From Bradyrhizobium retamae (lineage in GTDB: Bacteria > Pseudomonadota > Alphaproteobacteria > Rhizobiales > Xanthobacteraceae): a DNA stretch of 64,000 nucleotides. Each line of letters starts with the position of its first letter. Within the stretch, counting starts at the first letter, position 1. Below the pieces are notes generated by a model that had not been told where the DNA came from, searched no databases, and was given only the letters and a program-made list of their open reading frames with translations. Positions 17,096-26,010 of this stretch are shown one piece after another. The position numbers were made by a program, and so were the translations under genes. Location: NCBI RefSeq assembly GCF_001440415.1, contig NZ_LLYA01000181.1, positions 62,001-126,000 on the forward strand, written 5' to 3'.

Positions 17096-17974
17096 ATGAA
17101 CTTCGATGTCATTGTTGTCGGCGGCAGTTTCGCCGGCCTCTCGGCGGCGCTTCAACTGGGGCGGGCGCGGCGGACCGTACTCGTCATTGATGCGGGTCAG
17201 CGACGCAACCGCTTTGCATCGGCCTCTCATGGCTTTCTCGGGAGAGACGGCGCTGCGCCGGGTGAGATCATCGCTGAGGCAGCAAGCCAGTTGGCGCGCT
17301 ATGTCACCGTCGCGACGCTGAAGGGATCTGCGTCAAAGGTGGGACGCACGGAGGCGGGATTTTACGTCGAGACGCATAACGACACCTTCCACGGCAAGCG
17401 GCTGATTCTCGCCGGTGGTGTCGTCGATGTCCTGCCTGATATCCCTGGTCTCGCCGAGCGGTGGGGCAGTTCGATTTTCCACTGCCCTTATTGTCATGGT
17501 TACGAACTCGAACGAGGCCCGATCGGCGTCTTGGCGGTCGGTGCGATCTCCATGCATCATGCCATGATGCTGCCCGACTGGGGGCCAACCACGCTGCTGA
17601 TCAACGACAGCTTTGTACCCGACGAAGCGCAACTGTCCGCTTTGGCCAGGCGTGGAGCCTCGGTGGAGGAGGAGCGCGTTCAGCGGATATTCGGAGAGCG
17701 TCCGACCGTTGAACTCGCAAATGGCCGCATGATTGAGTTCGCCGGCATCTTTACAGCTAGCCGGACGATAGGAGGGCCGTTGACCGAACAGCTTGGCTGC
17801 GACTTGAAGGACGGGCCGGTCGGAAAATTCATCGGGGTTGACGAGCAGCAGCAAACTTCAGTTCCCGGCGTATTTGCCTGCGGTGATGTTGCGCGCGCCG
17901 CCGGATCGATCGCGCTCGCCGTATCAGACGGAAGCATGGCCGGCGTGGCCGCCCATCGATCCCTCATCTTCTAG
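17096..17974 (+). CDS. FAD-dependent oxidoreductase, thioredoxin-reductase-like
   Basis: 292 residues. The FAD-binding VIVVGGSFAGLSAALQLGRA is at 5-24, and a redox pair CPYC is at Cys130/Cys133, as in thioredoxin reductases. The NAD(P)-binding part (IGVLAVGAISMHHA) lacks a clean GxGxxA motif. The C-terminal FAD motif GVFACGDVARAAGSIALAVS is intact. The likely role is a thiol or small-molecule disulfide reductase rather than the housekeeping TrxB. Regulation by the divergent Rrf2 protein is expected. Confidence 0.85.
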   Translation: MNFDVIVVGGSFAGLSAALQLGRARRTVLVIDAGQRRNRFASASHGFLGRDGAAPGEIIAEAASQLARYVTVATLKGSASKVGRTEAGFYVETHNDTFHGKRLILAGGVVDVLPDIPGLAERWGSSIFHCPYCHGYELERGPIGVLAVGAISMHHAMMLPDWGPTTLLINDSFVPDEAQLSALARRGASVEEERVQRIFGERPTVELANGRMIEFAGIFTASRTIGGPLTEQLGCDLKDGPVGKFIGVDEQQQTSVPGVFACGDVARAAGSIALAVSDGSMAGVAAHRSLIF

Positions 17975-18051
17975 TCTCAGGACGGAGGGCGAGGCGCCGA
18001 GCGGGACCAAATCGCGCGCCTGTGCGTTAGCCGGTAGACCCGGATAACGCC

Positions 18052-19500
18052 ATGACCGCCATGTTTGCCAAAGGCTTTGCTGATCTCGACCGCGAGGTTG
18101 CGGTCGAGAGCCTTCCCGTCATCGGCACCGGACCGACATGGCTGTCGGGCGCGTTGCTCCGGACAGCGCCGGCCAAATTCGACCTCGACAAGCAAACCGT
18201 GAACCACTGGTTCGACGGTCTCGCCATGCTGCACCGGTTTGCCTTCGTCGACGGCAAGGTCTCCTATGCGAACCGGTTCATCCGTTCGGCGAACTATCGG
18301 GAACAGCGGCGATCCGGACGCTTGAGCCGCGGCGAGTTCGCAAGCGACCCCTGTCGGACGCTGTTCGGCAGAGTGCTCTCCAGATTTTTCGATAAGCCGA
18401 CCGACAATTGCAACGTCAGCGTCAACGCTCTTGGTGGATCGTTGGTGGCGCTCACGGAAACGACCCTGCCAGTGCGGTTCGATTCCGAAACTCTCCAAAC
18501 ATGGGGACATTACGAATACGGCAAGCAGCTTGGCGGCCAGATCTCGATTGCTCATCCGCACCATGACGCCACCCGCCGCTGCCAGTTCAGCTATGTGGTG
18601 GAATTCGGCCGGCGAAGTCGGTACCGGCTGTTTCGCGTGGCCGACGAGGACGGCGCTGAAACCACGATCGCCGATTTACCCGTGGATCGGCCGGCGTACA
18701 TGCATAGTTTCGCGATGACCAGGCGCTATCTCGTCCTGGCGGAGTTCCCGCTGGTGGTCAGCCCGCTGCGGTTGCTCCTAAGCGGCGAACCCTTCATCAA
18801 GAATTATCGGTGGCAACCGGAGCGCGGGCTGCGCTTCCAGGTCGTCGAGAAGGATACTGGCCGACGGATCGCCACTGCGGAAGCCGAAGCAATCTTCGCG
18901 TTTCATCATGTCAATGCCTATGAGCGAGGCGGCGAGCTCGTGCTCGACCTCGTCACTTACCCCGACGCCGGTATCATCGATCAGCTCTACCTCTCGCGTT
19001 TGCGCGCCGGTAAGCCGGTCGACGCGGTGGGCTCGCTTTCTCGCTATGTCGTTCCGCTCGGCACGGCAAATTGCGCCGCGCAGAAACGTCAGATCACCAC
19101 CACGGCAATCGAACTGCCTCGGGTCGACTATGGCAGGGTCGCGGGAGAGTCCTACCGTGTGGTCTGGGGCACGGGAAATCGACAGCCGGGCAACTTCCTC
19201 GACAGCCTTGTCCGGATCGACGTGGAGACGGGCGAGTGCTCCGTCTGGGCAGAGCCTGGATGCTATCCGGGAGAGCCCGTGTTCGTCGCCGCGCCGGATG
19301 CTGGCAACGAAGCTGAGGGCGTGTTGCTTTCGGTCGTTCTGGACGGGCGGAACGACAGGTCGTTTCTCCTCGTTCTCGATGCAACTCGCATGACCGAGAT
19401 CGCTCGGGCGGAATGCCCCCATAAAATCCCTTTTGGCTTCCACGGCAATTTCTTCCCGACCAGCAATGGTGGATTGAGCTTGCAAAATGCTCACCGTTGA
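18052..19500 (+). CDS. Carotenoid oxygenase family protein
   Basis: 482 residues. The four iron-ligand histidines of this non-haem Fe(II) seven-bladed propeller family can be placed at about His168 (AHPHHD), His218 (MHSFAMTRRYLVL), His285 (FHHVNAYE) and His464 (GFHGNFF). Their spacings (50, 67, 179) closely match characterised apocarotenoid oxygenases. FDGLAMLHRF near residue 64 is also typical. The enzyme cleaves a polyene or stilbene double bond; the substrate is unknown and no carotenoid synthesis gene is in the window. It starts 77 bases after the flavoprotein and may share its Rrf2-controlled transcript. Confidence 0.88.
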   Translation: MTAMFAKGFADLDREVAVESLPVIGTGPTWLSGALLRTAPAKFDLDKQTVNHWFDGLAMLHRFAFVDGKVSYANRFIRSANYREQRRSGRLSRGEFASDPCRTLFGRVLSRFFDKPTDNCNVSVNALGGSLVALTETTLPVRFDSETLQTWGHYEYGKQLGGQISIAHPHHDATRRCQFSYVVEFGRRSRYRLFRVADEDGAETTIADLPVDRPAYMHSFAMTRRYLVLAEFPLVVSPLRLLLSGEPFIKNYRWQPERGLRFQVVEKDTGRRIATAEAEAIFAFHHVNAYERGGELVLDLVTYPDAGIIDQLYLSRLRAGKPVDAVGSLSRYVVPLGTANCAAQKRQITTTAIELPRVDYGRVAGESYRVVWGTGNRQPGNFLDSLVRIDVETGECSVWAEPGCYPGEPVFVAAPDAGNEAEGVLLSVVLDGRNDRSFLLVLDATRMTEIARAECPHKIPFGFHGNFFPTSNGGLSLQNAHR

Positions 19501-19558
19501 GAAAGCTTGGGTCACGGATACACGGGGCGGCCTGGCACATACTCCGATCGCGTAGTTC

Positions 19559-20484
19559 CTACCTATCAGCGGCTGCAACGGGTGCGAGTGCCTGCGTCAG
19601 CATAGCAATGAGGCTGCCAAATGCGGCGGTCTCATCAGGTGCGTGATCTGGATTCAACTCGGCTATGGTAAGTGCACGCCAGTTCGGTGCTGCCAGGAGG
19701 ATATCGAGTATCTTACCAAGCTCCTCCAATTCGAGCCCGGTGCCGCGCGCTCCGTAGCGGACGTTCTCGGCAATCGGAAACGACGTGAACGCAAGCACAT
19801 CAATGTCGATATGGACAAGCAGACGATCAAACCGGCGTCCCCACGCCCTTGCTTGTTCGGCTGCAGACGCCGGGTCTGCTTTGATCTCCGCCAAAGCGAT
19901 GTGTCTAACGTTATTGCTCGCGATCGTTCTTGACTCGGGCGCTGTGATTTCATGAGCGCCGAATAGCAGCACCTCGGAGGGACGAAGCATTGGCCGTCTC
20001 GATGCGAGACCGCTCAGATCAGGAAGCGCGCCGGGTAGGTCAAGCATGTGGGCGATACCAGTCCAGTCAAGTGAACCTTCGGCGGTTTCTGGCACGTTGA
20101 GATCTGCGTCACCATCGATATAGATCAACCCAACCGAAGCATTGTCGATCAGCGTGCCGGCAACGACTCCTAGTTCGATGGTGCAGTCGCCGCCAAGGAC
20201 GAGTGCCGCCTCGCTATCCGCCATAGCGCGCGCGACGCGCTGGGAGACGGCTCCCGCGGCGTCGCGCACAGCTCCCAGGTTCATCGCCTTCGGATTGCCG
20301 GGGTCCGGACGCCAACGAAAATAAGGAATGTCGCCCATATCGCGAACTTGCCATCCGACCCGCTCCAAGGCGGGAATCATCCATGGCGTCGAAATGTTTC
20401 GGGTGCTTTCTCCTGTCCAGGGGCATATGCCCCGGCGCTTGTCGGCGCTCCAATGACGGTTAGGCGGTTGCTCGTAGCTCGCAC
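19559..20484 (-). pseudogene. Arginase/agmatinase-family gene with N-terminal frameshift
   Basis: The main frame from about 20380 down reads LIPALERVGWQVRDMGDIPY, GGDCTIELGVVAG, YIDGDADLNVP and VHIDIDVLAF, which is an arginase-fold ureohydrolase. The expected N-terminus TVIGAPTSAGAYAPGQEKAP is present but in another frame, beginning at a GTG at 20484 with GGAGAAGG upstream. The two frames meet near 20378-20382, where one base seems lost. The metal motifs are unusual: GGDC instead of GGDH and D-G-D-A-D instead of D-A-H-x-D. Even the ancestral protein may therefore not have been a standard Mn-dependent ureohydrolase. If the shift is a sequencing error, this is a 308-residue CDS. Confidence 0.7.
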
Positions 20485-20734
20485 GCTGCCTTCTCCGGAC
20501 GTTTTGAGCTTGGGCGTAGCCCCGTCGCAGATAATAAAGCCTTATCCTCGCGCAAGAAAAACGTCCGTGATGTTCCGCAGGGCTCGCTGGCAAGCGGTAA
20601 GATATGGAAGGCCAGATGTGTCAGCAGAACGAATCCACCTCGCTCGCAAAAAAGTGAGCTGCGGCGGCCCTCGGCCTGTCGGCTCCGGCACGTTCCGTTC
20701 GTCTTTCAGCCGAAGAGGCTGTCAGGAGATCAGA

Positions 20735-21946
20735 ATGACCAATTCGCGCTATCGCTGGGTGATTGTCGCGGCCGGGGGCCTGCTTGGCTGTGTCGCGATC
20801 GGGGGCATGTTTTCGCTGCCGGTGTTTTTGCAGCCGATCGCGCGGGATACCGGCTGGTCGGTAACCGGCGTATCCAGCGCGATGACGATCGGCTTTCTCG
20901 CGATGGCCTTCACCAGCATGATCTGGGGCAACCTGTCCGACCGGCTGGGGCCGCTGCCGGTGGTGCTGACCGGTTCGGTCGTGCTCGCGGCTAGCCTGGG
21001 GCTAGCGAGCCTTGCGACCTCGCTCGTCGTATTTCAGTTCGTCTTCGGGCTGATGGTCGGCGGCGCCACCGCCGCGATCTTCGCGCCGATGATGGCTTGC
21101 GTGACCGGCTGGTTCGATACCCACCGCAGCCTGGCAGTGTCGCTGGTCTCCGCCGGCATGGGGATGGCGCCGATGACAATGTCGCCGCTCGCCGCCTGGC
21201 TGGTCTCGAATCATGACTGGCGCACCTCGATGCAGATCGTGGCGCTCGTCGTCGCAGTGATCATGATCCCGGTTTCATTGCTGGTGCGCCGCGCGCCGAC
21301 GCTCGAGAGCGGAGCGTCCGCGCCATCAAGCGCGGCGGCGGAACCGGAGATGACGCTGGCGCAGGCGCTGCGCTCGCCGCAATTCATCATTCTGTTGCTG
21401 ACGAATTTCTTCTGCTGCGCCACGCATTCGGGCCCGATCATCCATACCGTAAGCTACGCCATCAGTTGCGGCATCCCGATGATCGCCGCCGTCACCATCT
21501 ACAGCATTGAAGGCCTGGCGGGGATGGGTGGCCGTATCGCCTTCGGCCTACTCGGCGATCGCTTTGGCGCCAAGCGCGTGCTCGTCTTTGGCTTGCTGGC
21601 GCAGGCGTTCGGCGCACTCGGTTATGTCTTCGTGCGCGATCTCGCGGCGTTCTACGCGGTCGCCGCGCTGTTCGGCTTCCTCTATGCCGGCACCATGCCG
21701 CTCTATGCCGTGCTCGTGCGCGAAAACTTTCCATTGCGGATGATGGGCACCGTGATCGGCGGCACCGCGATGGCCGGCAGCCTCGGCATGGCGACTGGAC
21801 CCTTGGCCGGCGGTTTGATCTACGACACGTTCGCCAGCTACGCCTGGCTCTATATCGGCTCGTGGATCATGGGACTCGGCGCATTCCTGATCATGATGAC
21901 GTTCAGGCCGATGATGGTGGCGCGGCCCGTGCCGATGCCAGCGTAG
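20735..21946 (+). CDS. MFS transporter
   Basis: 403 residues from the ATG at 20735, chosen for AGGAGA upstream; the open frame extends to 20348 but that part overlaps the arginase gene antisense. Twelve hydrophobic segments are visible. The loop 2-3 motif is GNLSDRLGPLPVVL, the N-domain has FVFGLMVGGATAAIFAPM, and the second half has GRIAFGLLGDRFGAKRVLV. The pattern fits the monocarboxylate/oxalate-formate-type MFS group, which exchange organic acids with protons. Substrate cannot be assigned. Confidence 0.85.
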   Translation: MTNSRYRWVIVAAGGLLGCVAIGGMFSLPVFLQPIARDTGWSVTGVSSAMTIGFLAMAFTSMIWGNLSDRLGPLPVVLTGSVVLAASLGLASLATSLVVFQFVFGLMVGGATAAIFAPMMACVTGWFDTHRSLAVSLVSAGMGMAPMTMSPLAAWLVSNHDWRTSMQIVALVVAVIMIPVSLLVRRAPTLESGASAPSSAAAEPEMTLAQALRSPQFIILLLTNFFCCATHSGPIIHTVSYAISCGIPMIAAVTIYSIEGLAGMGGRIAFGLLGDRFGAKRVLVFGLLAQAFGALGYVFVRDLAAFYAVAALFGFLYAGTMPLYAVLVRENFPLRMMGTVIGGTAMAGSLGMATGPLAGGLIYDTFASYAWLYIGSWIMGLGAFLIMMTFRPMMVARPVPMPA

Positions 21947-21989
21947 AGGCAGGGCAGGGCGTAATAGCAGAGCATATTCCGCCCGATCT

Positions 21990-22487
21990 TCAGCCCCGCG
22001 AGATCTTCTCGAAACGCTTGATCAACCGCTCGCGCTTCAGGCGGGACAGGCGCTGAATCCAGAACAGGCCATTGAGCTGATCGATCTCATGCTGGTGGCA
22101 GACGGCGCGGAGCCCATCGGATTCTTCGGTGTGTGAATTGCCGTCGATGTCGTGATAGCTGATCCGAATGCGCGCGTGACGCCGCACTTCGTCATTAACC
22201 CCCGGCATCGAGACGCTGCCTTCCTGATGCACGATCATTTCGGGCGAGGCCCAAATGATCTCGGGATTGACGTAGATGCGTGCACCGTCGATGGGGTCGA
22301 GGTCGAGCACCACGACCCGCAGGGATACGCCGATATGCGGTGCAGTGATCCCGATGCCGGGCGCGGCGTGCATCGTCTCGAGCAGATCGCTGGCCAGCTC
22401 GCGCAGCGCGTCGTCAAACACCGTCACTGGCAGCGCTGCGAGCGCAAGCCGAGGGTCGGGATATCGGACAATCGGACGGATGGTCAT
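21990..22487 (-). CDS. Peptide-deformylase-like protein with substituted metal ligands
   Basis: 165 residues with overall deformylase architecture, starting MTIRPIVRYPDPRLALAALP. However, all three signature motifs are changed. GIGITAPHIG has His for the usual Gln in G-x-G-x-A-A-x-Q, EGSVSMPG has Ser where EGCLS has its metal-binding Cys, and HEIDQLNG has Gln for the second His of HExDH. The catalytic Glu and first His remain. True deformylases remove N-formyl from nascent proteins using Fe or Zn held by Cys-His-His, so two of three ligands are missing. It is probably an inactive or repurposed paralogue. The start is either this ATG or one 16 codons upstream; neither has a clear ribosome site. 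Confidence 0.75.
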   Translation of the reverse strand: MTIRPIVRYPDPRLALAALPVTVFDDALRELASDLLETMHAAPGIGITAPHIGVSLRVVVLDLDPIDGARIYVNPEIIWASPEMIVHQEGSVSMPGVNDEVRRHARIRISYHDIDGNSHTEESDGLRAVCHQHEIDQLNGLFWIQRLSRLKRERLIKRFEKISRG

Positions 22488-22531
22488 GATTGGTTGTTGG
22501 GCAACGGAACCAAGATTCAGACTATCCCGCT

Positions 22532-23233
22532 TCACGCATACGCAATCCAGCCGCGCCAGGTAAAGGCGGCGTAGAACAACTCCACGTCCCGGAACCCGGC
22601 CTCACGCAGAATTTGTGCATCCTGCTCTGGACTGAGCACGGGCAAGCGCGCCTCGACCGCCGCACGCGCCGTGTTGGCCTGGTTCGGATCGGCGCCGGAG
22701 GCGATCGCATAGGCGGCATAGCGCGATAGCCATCGCGTCCGCTCGCTGCCCTGCTGCGGAAAACTGGAATGGGCGGCCACAAACGGCGCTCCGGATCTGA
22801 GACGGCGGTGGATTTCTCTGGCCGTCCGCCGCCGTTCGTCGACATCGAGGAAATGCAGCGTGAGCAGACAGGTGGCGGCATCGAACGGTCCATCGGGCGC
22901 ATCGTCGATATAGCCCTGCTGCAACTGCACGCGCGCATTGAAGGCCCCAAGCGTCTGCTCGGCCAGCTTCAGCATCTCGGAGGCGGGATCGACGCCAACG
23001 AACCTCCAGCGCGGCTCTGCCTCGGCCAATGCCTTCAACTCCAGGCCGCCACCCGCGCCGAGCACCAGCACCCGCGCGTCTGGCGCGGCCTGCTCCGTCA
23101 GCAGGATACGGGTCATGCGATGAAGGTCCGCAAAGCCGGGCACGAATCGCGGCGGCCCATCCGCATATCGCGTGACCGCCTCTGGATCGGAGAAGTGAGC
23201 CAACATGGCGTTGGCGACCGCGTCATGATGCAT
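22532..23233 (-). CDS. Class I SAM-dependent methyltransferase paired with Rrf2 regulator
   Basis: 233 residues. [14 protein letters not shown] (about 56-69) is the SAM-binding loop, [11 protein letters not shown] gives the acidic residue, and [15 protein letters not shown] follows. Small-molecule or protein substrate unknown. Its ATG lies inside the end of the Rrf2 gene (11-base overlap), so the two are translationally coupled and this enzyme is probably a target or partner of that regulator. Confidence 0.85.
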   Translation of the reverse strand: MHHDAVANAMLAHFSDPEAVTRYADGPPRFVPGFADLHRMTRILLTEQAAPDARVLVLGAGGGLELKALAEAEPRWRFVGVDPASEMLKLAEQTLGAFNARVQLQQGYIDDAPDGPFDAATCLLTLHFLDVDERRRTAREIHRRLRSGAPFVAAHSSFPQQGSERTRWLSRYAAYAIASGADPNQANTARAAVEARLPVLSPEQDAQILREAGFRDVELFYAAFTWRGWIAYA

Positions 23234-23687
23234 GGGCGATCTCCAGACGATGACGGTTGCGCCGGTCGCCCAGGCGCTTCTGAAAATCGGCGCTCAACAT
23301 TGCAAGCGTCACGGCAGTCAGGCGCGAAAGCAACAGCGCCTCCGCCTCGTCGAACGCCCGGTCGAGCGCAGCATTCACGGCCTGCTCGACAAGACAGCCG
23401 GGCGCTTCCGTTCTGTTCCCGATGGCGAACAGCGAAGGCTGGCCGAGCGCCTGATAGACATCCCGCAGCGATATCGTCGCGAGGTCGCGGGCGAGGGTCC
23501 ATCCGCCGCCGTGGCCTTTCTCCGATCGCACATAGCCCTGATCGCGCAGGCCGGACATGATCCGCCGGATTACAACGGGATTGGTGTCCATTGCCCGTGC
23601 GAGCGCTTCGGAAGTCACCGGCTCCCTCCGCTCGGCCATGTGTAGCAGCACGTGGAGTACGCCTGAAAGTCTACTGTCTCGTTTCAT
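23223..23687 (-). CDS. Rrf2-family transcriptional regulator
   Basis: About 154 residues from the ATG at 23687. [32 protein letters not shown] and [18 protein letters not shown] make the winged helix, very like the Rrf2 protein at 16555-16965. One cysteine ([10 protein letters not shown]) lies at the same place as in that protein, so both may be single-thiol sensors rather than Fe-S proteins. It is followed, overlapping, by a methyltransferase gene. The upstream region contains a CAATTG-centred A+T-rich palindrome. Confidence 0.85.
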   Translation of the reverse strand: MKRDSRLSGVLHVLLHMAERREPVTSEALARAMDTNPVVIRRIMSGLRDQGYVRSEKGHGGGWTLARDLATISLRDVYQALGQPSLFAIGNRTEAPGCLVEQAVNAALDRAFDEAEALLLSRLTAVTLAMLSADFQKRLGDRRNRHRLEIAHAS

Positions 23688-23820
23688 GTAACAATTGATA
23701 TTGCATGAGGACTGACAGGTCAAGTCACGGGTTGCCACGTCTCCACAGGCTGCGGCCCCGTACGCCCGCGCTGTTTTGACAGCTGAATCAGAAGTCGCGG
23801 CACCGCACGCGCGGTCGCGT

Positions 23821-24807
23821 TCATCCGAACGTAAAGGTGTACGCGCTCAGGCCAGGCTTGGGCGCTTTCAGCCGCAACACGTGCTCGCCACCGGGGCCGG
23901 CGTAGAGGGGATAAAGCCTGCTTCCATCGACGGTGACTGGCGGCTGGGGCGTTCCGTCGACAGTCACGGACAATGTCTGCGGCGAGACGCTGCCAGCGAC
24001 CAGATTGACTTTGGGCGCGTTGAAGCGAAGCAGGATTTCGTCGCCGTCTGCCGAGGAGGTGGCGCGATCGCCCGTCACGTTCCAGAGGCCGGAGAGGGCG
24101 AACCGGTTCGGCGGCACGTTGTCCGGCAGCGTGTAGGCCCGTTCGCCGCGCGTAGCGTCTTGCGACTCGACGATGGCGCCATCGTTCTTCTCGGAACCGA
24201 AATACAGCTCAGGCGTCGCGACCGCGCTCAAATCCGGATCGGTTGTTTGCGCCGTGGGCATGGCTTCGCCGACAAGACGCGCGATGGCGTCTTCCATTTG
24301 CTGATAGCCGCCCTCGCCGAACTGCGTCGCAACGATCGTTCCGGACCCGTCGATCAGATACGCGGCTGGCCAGTACTGATTTCCGAAGGCGCGCCAAGTG
24401 CGATACTGATTGTCTTGCGCCACAGGATAATGAATGCCCAGGCGCTTGATGGCAGTCTCGACATTCGCGCGTTCCTTCTCGAATGCGAATTCGGGCGTGT
24501 GCACGCCGACTACGACAAGGCCTTTGTCCTTGTATTGCTCATGCCATTTGGTGACGTAGGGCAACGTGCGAAGGCAGTTGATGCAGGAGTAGGTCCAGAA
24601 CTGAACCAGCACGACCTTGCCGCGGAGGCTCTCCACCGTCAGCGGCGGCGAATTCAGCCAGGCGGAAATCCCGGAAAACTCCGGCGCGGGCCGGGAGTCC
24701 TGCCGCGTGGTTTCGCTGCTGAGCAGCGCGGAGGGGCCAAATTGTGCGATGGCAAGAACGGCAACAAAAGCGAGGACGATCAGGCTGAGAAGCTTGCGCA
24801 TTGTCAT
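23821..24807 (-). CDS. Thioredoxin-like redoxin with C-terminal DipZ-type domain
   Basis: 328 residues. An N-terminal hydrophobic anchor or signal ([20 protein letters not shown]) leads to a periplasmic thioredoxin fold with WTYSCINC (Cys75, Cys78). A C-terminal beta domain of about 130 residues ends [19 protein letters not shown], as in the C-terminal part of mycobacterial DipZ, where CcdA and these two domains form one polypeptide. Here they are split: the CcdA gene overlaps this one by 4 bases. The likely role is transfer of reducing power to periplasmic thiols, for example in cytochrome c maturation or disulfide repair. Confidence 0.87.
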   Translation of the reverse strand: MTMRKLLSLIVLAFVAVLAIAQFGPSALLSSETTRQDSRPAPEFSGISAWLNSPPLTVESLRGKVVLVQFWTYSCINCLRTLPYVTKWHEQYKDKGLVVVGVHTPEFAFEKERANVETAIKRLGIHYPVAQDNQYRTWRAFGNQYWPAAYLIDGSGTIVATQFGEGGYQQMEDAIARLVGEAMPTAQTTDPDLSAVATPELYFGSEKNDGAIVESQDATRGERAYTLPDNVPPNRFALSGLWNVTGDRATSSADGDEILLRFNAPKVNLVAGSVSPQTLSVTVDGTPQPPVTVDGSRLYPLYAGPGGEHVLRLKAPKPGLSAYTFTFG

Positions 24808-25505
24808 AATCCCAGTTGAAGATTCGGATAGAGCACCGAAAACCAGACAGCGATGATGCTGTCGTATTGCGTGTAGAATGCCAGCGCGACCAAGAGCACC
24901 GCCGCACCAAATGCTCGCTGCAAGGCGACAGTGTGGGGCGCAAGCCTACGCACTTGCGTAGTCGCGTATTGTCCGCCGTAGGCGATCAGCAGAATCGGAA
25001 TGCCGGCTCCAACAGCGTAGATGACAAGCAGCAGCGCGGCGCGGGCCAGGTTTTCCGCTGTTGCGATCAGCGTGAGAATGGAGCCGAGCACCGGCCCGGC
25101 GCACGGCGTCCAGAGCACGCCGAGCGCCAGTCCAACAACGAGGCCCCCTGCATTCCCTGATCCGGCGCGCGCGACGATGTTGTCGGCGAACGAGAGCAGG
25201 CCGTGAAACCTCGTCATGAGTTGCTCGTATGGCTGCGGCCACAACAGCAATACGCCGAAGCTGCCAAGCAGGATGACGGAGACGGTCCGCAGCGTGTCGT
25301 GCGACAAGCCAAGCACGGTCGAGAAAGAGCCGAACAGGATCGCGAAACCGGAGAAGGCGATGATGAACCCGACCGCGAGAAAGAGCGGCCGCCACCGGTC
25401 CTCCCGGCCGATGGAGGCGCCCAGCAAGACCGGAAGCAGTGGCAGGATGCAGGGGGCCGCCGCTGTCAGGAGGCCAGCCGCAAATGCCAACGCAATCTCG
25501 ATCAT
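24804..25505 (-). CDS. CcdA/DsbD-type membrane electron transporter
   Basis: 233 residues with six hydrophobic segments. The two redox cysteines are in helix 1 (TAAAPCILPLLPVLLGASIG) and helix 4 (GVLWTPCAGPVLGS), the signature of CcdA-family proteins that carry electrons from cytoplasmic thioredoxin across the inner membrane. The 4-base overlap with the downstream redoxin gene indicates a two-gene operon, equivalent to a split DipZ. Confidence 0.9.
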   Translation of the reverse strand: MIEIALAFAAGLLTAAAPCILPLLPVLLGASIGREDRWRPLFLAVGFIIAFSGFAILFGSFSTVLGLSHDTLRTVSVILLGSFGVLLLWPQPYEQLMTRFHGLLSFADNIVARAGSGNAGGLVVGLALGVLWTPCAGPVLGSILTLIATAENLARAALLLVIYAVGAGIPILLIAYGGQYATTQVRRLAPHTVALQRAFGAAVLLVALAFYTQYDSIIAVWFSVLYPNLQLGL

Positions 25506-25539
25506 GTCGGGCTCTCCTCGTAGGTGCAGGCTGCTACGG

Positions 25540-25950
25540 TCACTTCAGCATCGTGAGCAACGGCTTGCCTTTTTCGACGATGTAGGTGGCGAGCTCGCTG
25601 CCGGTGACGCTGCCGGGATTCCTGGCTGAATGGGGTGTGCCGGCTGGAATGAACAGGACGTCGCCGGATTTGAGTGTGACCGGCGGTTTGTCCCCGACCT
25701 GATACTCGAGCTGGCCCTCAAGGACATAGATGATCTCCTCGCCGGGATGCGTGTGCTTGCCGAACGCCACGCCGGGGGCGAGGTCGACGCGGACCTGAAT
25801 GGCCTCGCGTCCGGATGCGCTGAGATCGTGCCGCTGCAGATCGGTACGCGTGACCCCCGCCTGCTGCGCCTGAGCGCCAAACGGCGTCAGTACGGCTCCG
25901 GCAACGATCGCCGCCATCGCCATGAGTTGCATCTTATTCATCCTAGTCAT
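25540..25950 (-). CDS. Secreted cupin-domain protein
   Basis: 136 residues from an ATG with AAGGAG upstream. The signal peptide covers about residues 1-28 (AMAAIVAGAVLTPFGAQA). The cupin barrel has the metal-binding motif KHTHPGEEIIYVLEG, with two His and a Glu, and the second motif PHSARNPG. It lies 34 bases upstream of the CcdA gene on the same strand, so it may be co-transcribed with the periplasmic redox pair. Substrate unknown. Confidence 0.85.
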   Translation of the reverse strand: MTRMNKMQLMAMAAIVAGAVLTPFGAQAQQAGVTRTDLQRHDLSASGREAIQVRVDLAPGVAFGKHTHPGEEIIYVLEGQLEYQVGDKPPVTLKSGDVLFIPAGTPHSARNPGSVTGSELATYIVEKGKPLLTMLK

Positions 25951-26010
25951 GTTGATCTCCTTTGGTTTTGGGAATTCATCGAACTTGCGTGCAATGATCG
26001 CTTCGCCTGC

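Noticed and set aside
20348-20734. N-terminal extension of the MFS transporter
   Set aside because: It would overlap the arginase-like gene antisense; AGGAGA and the first helix support the start at 20735.
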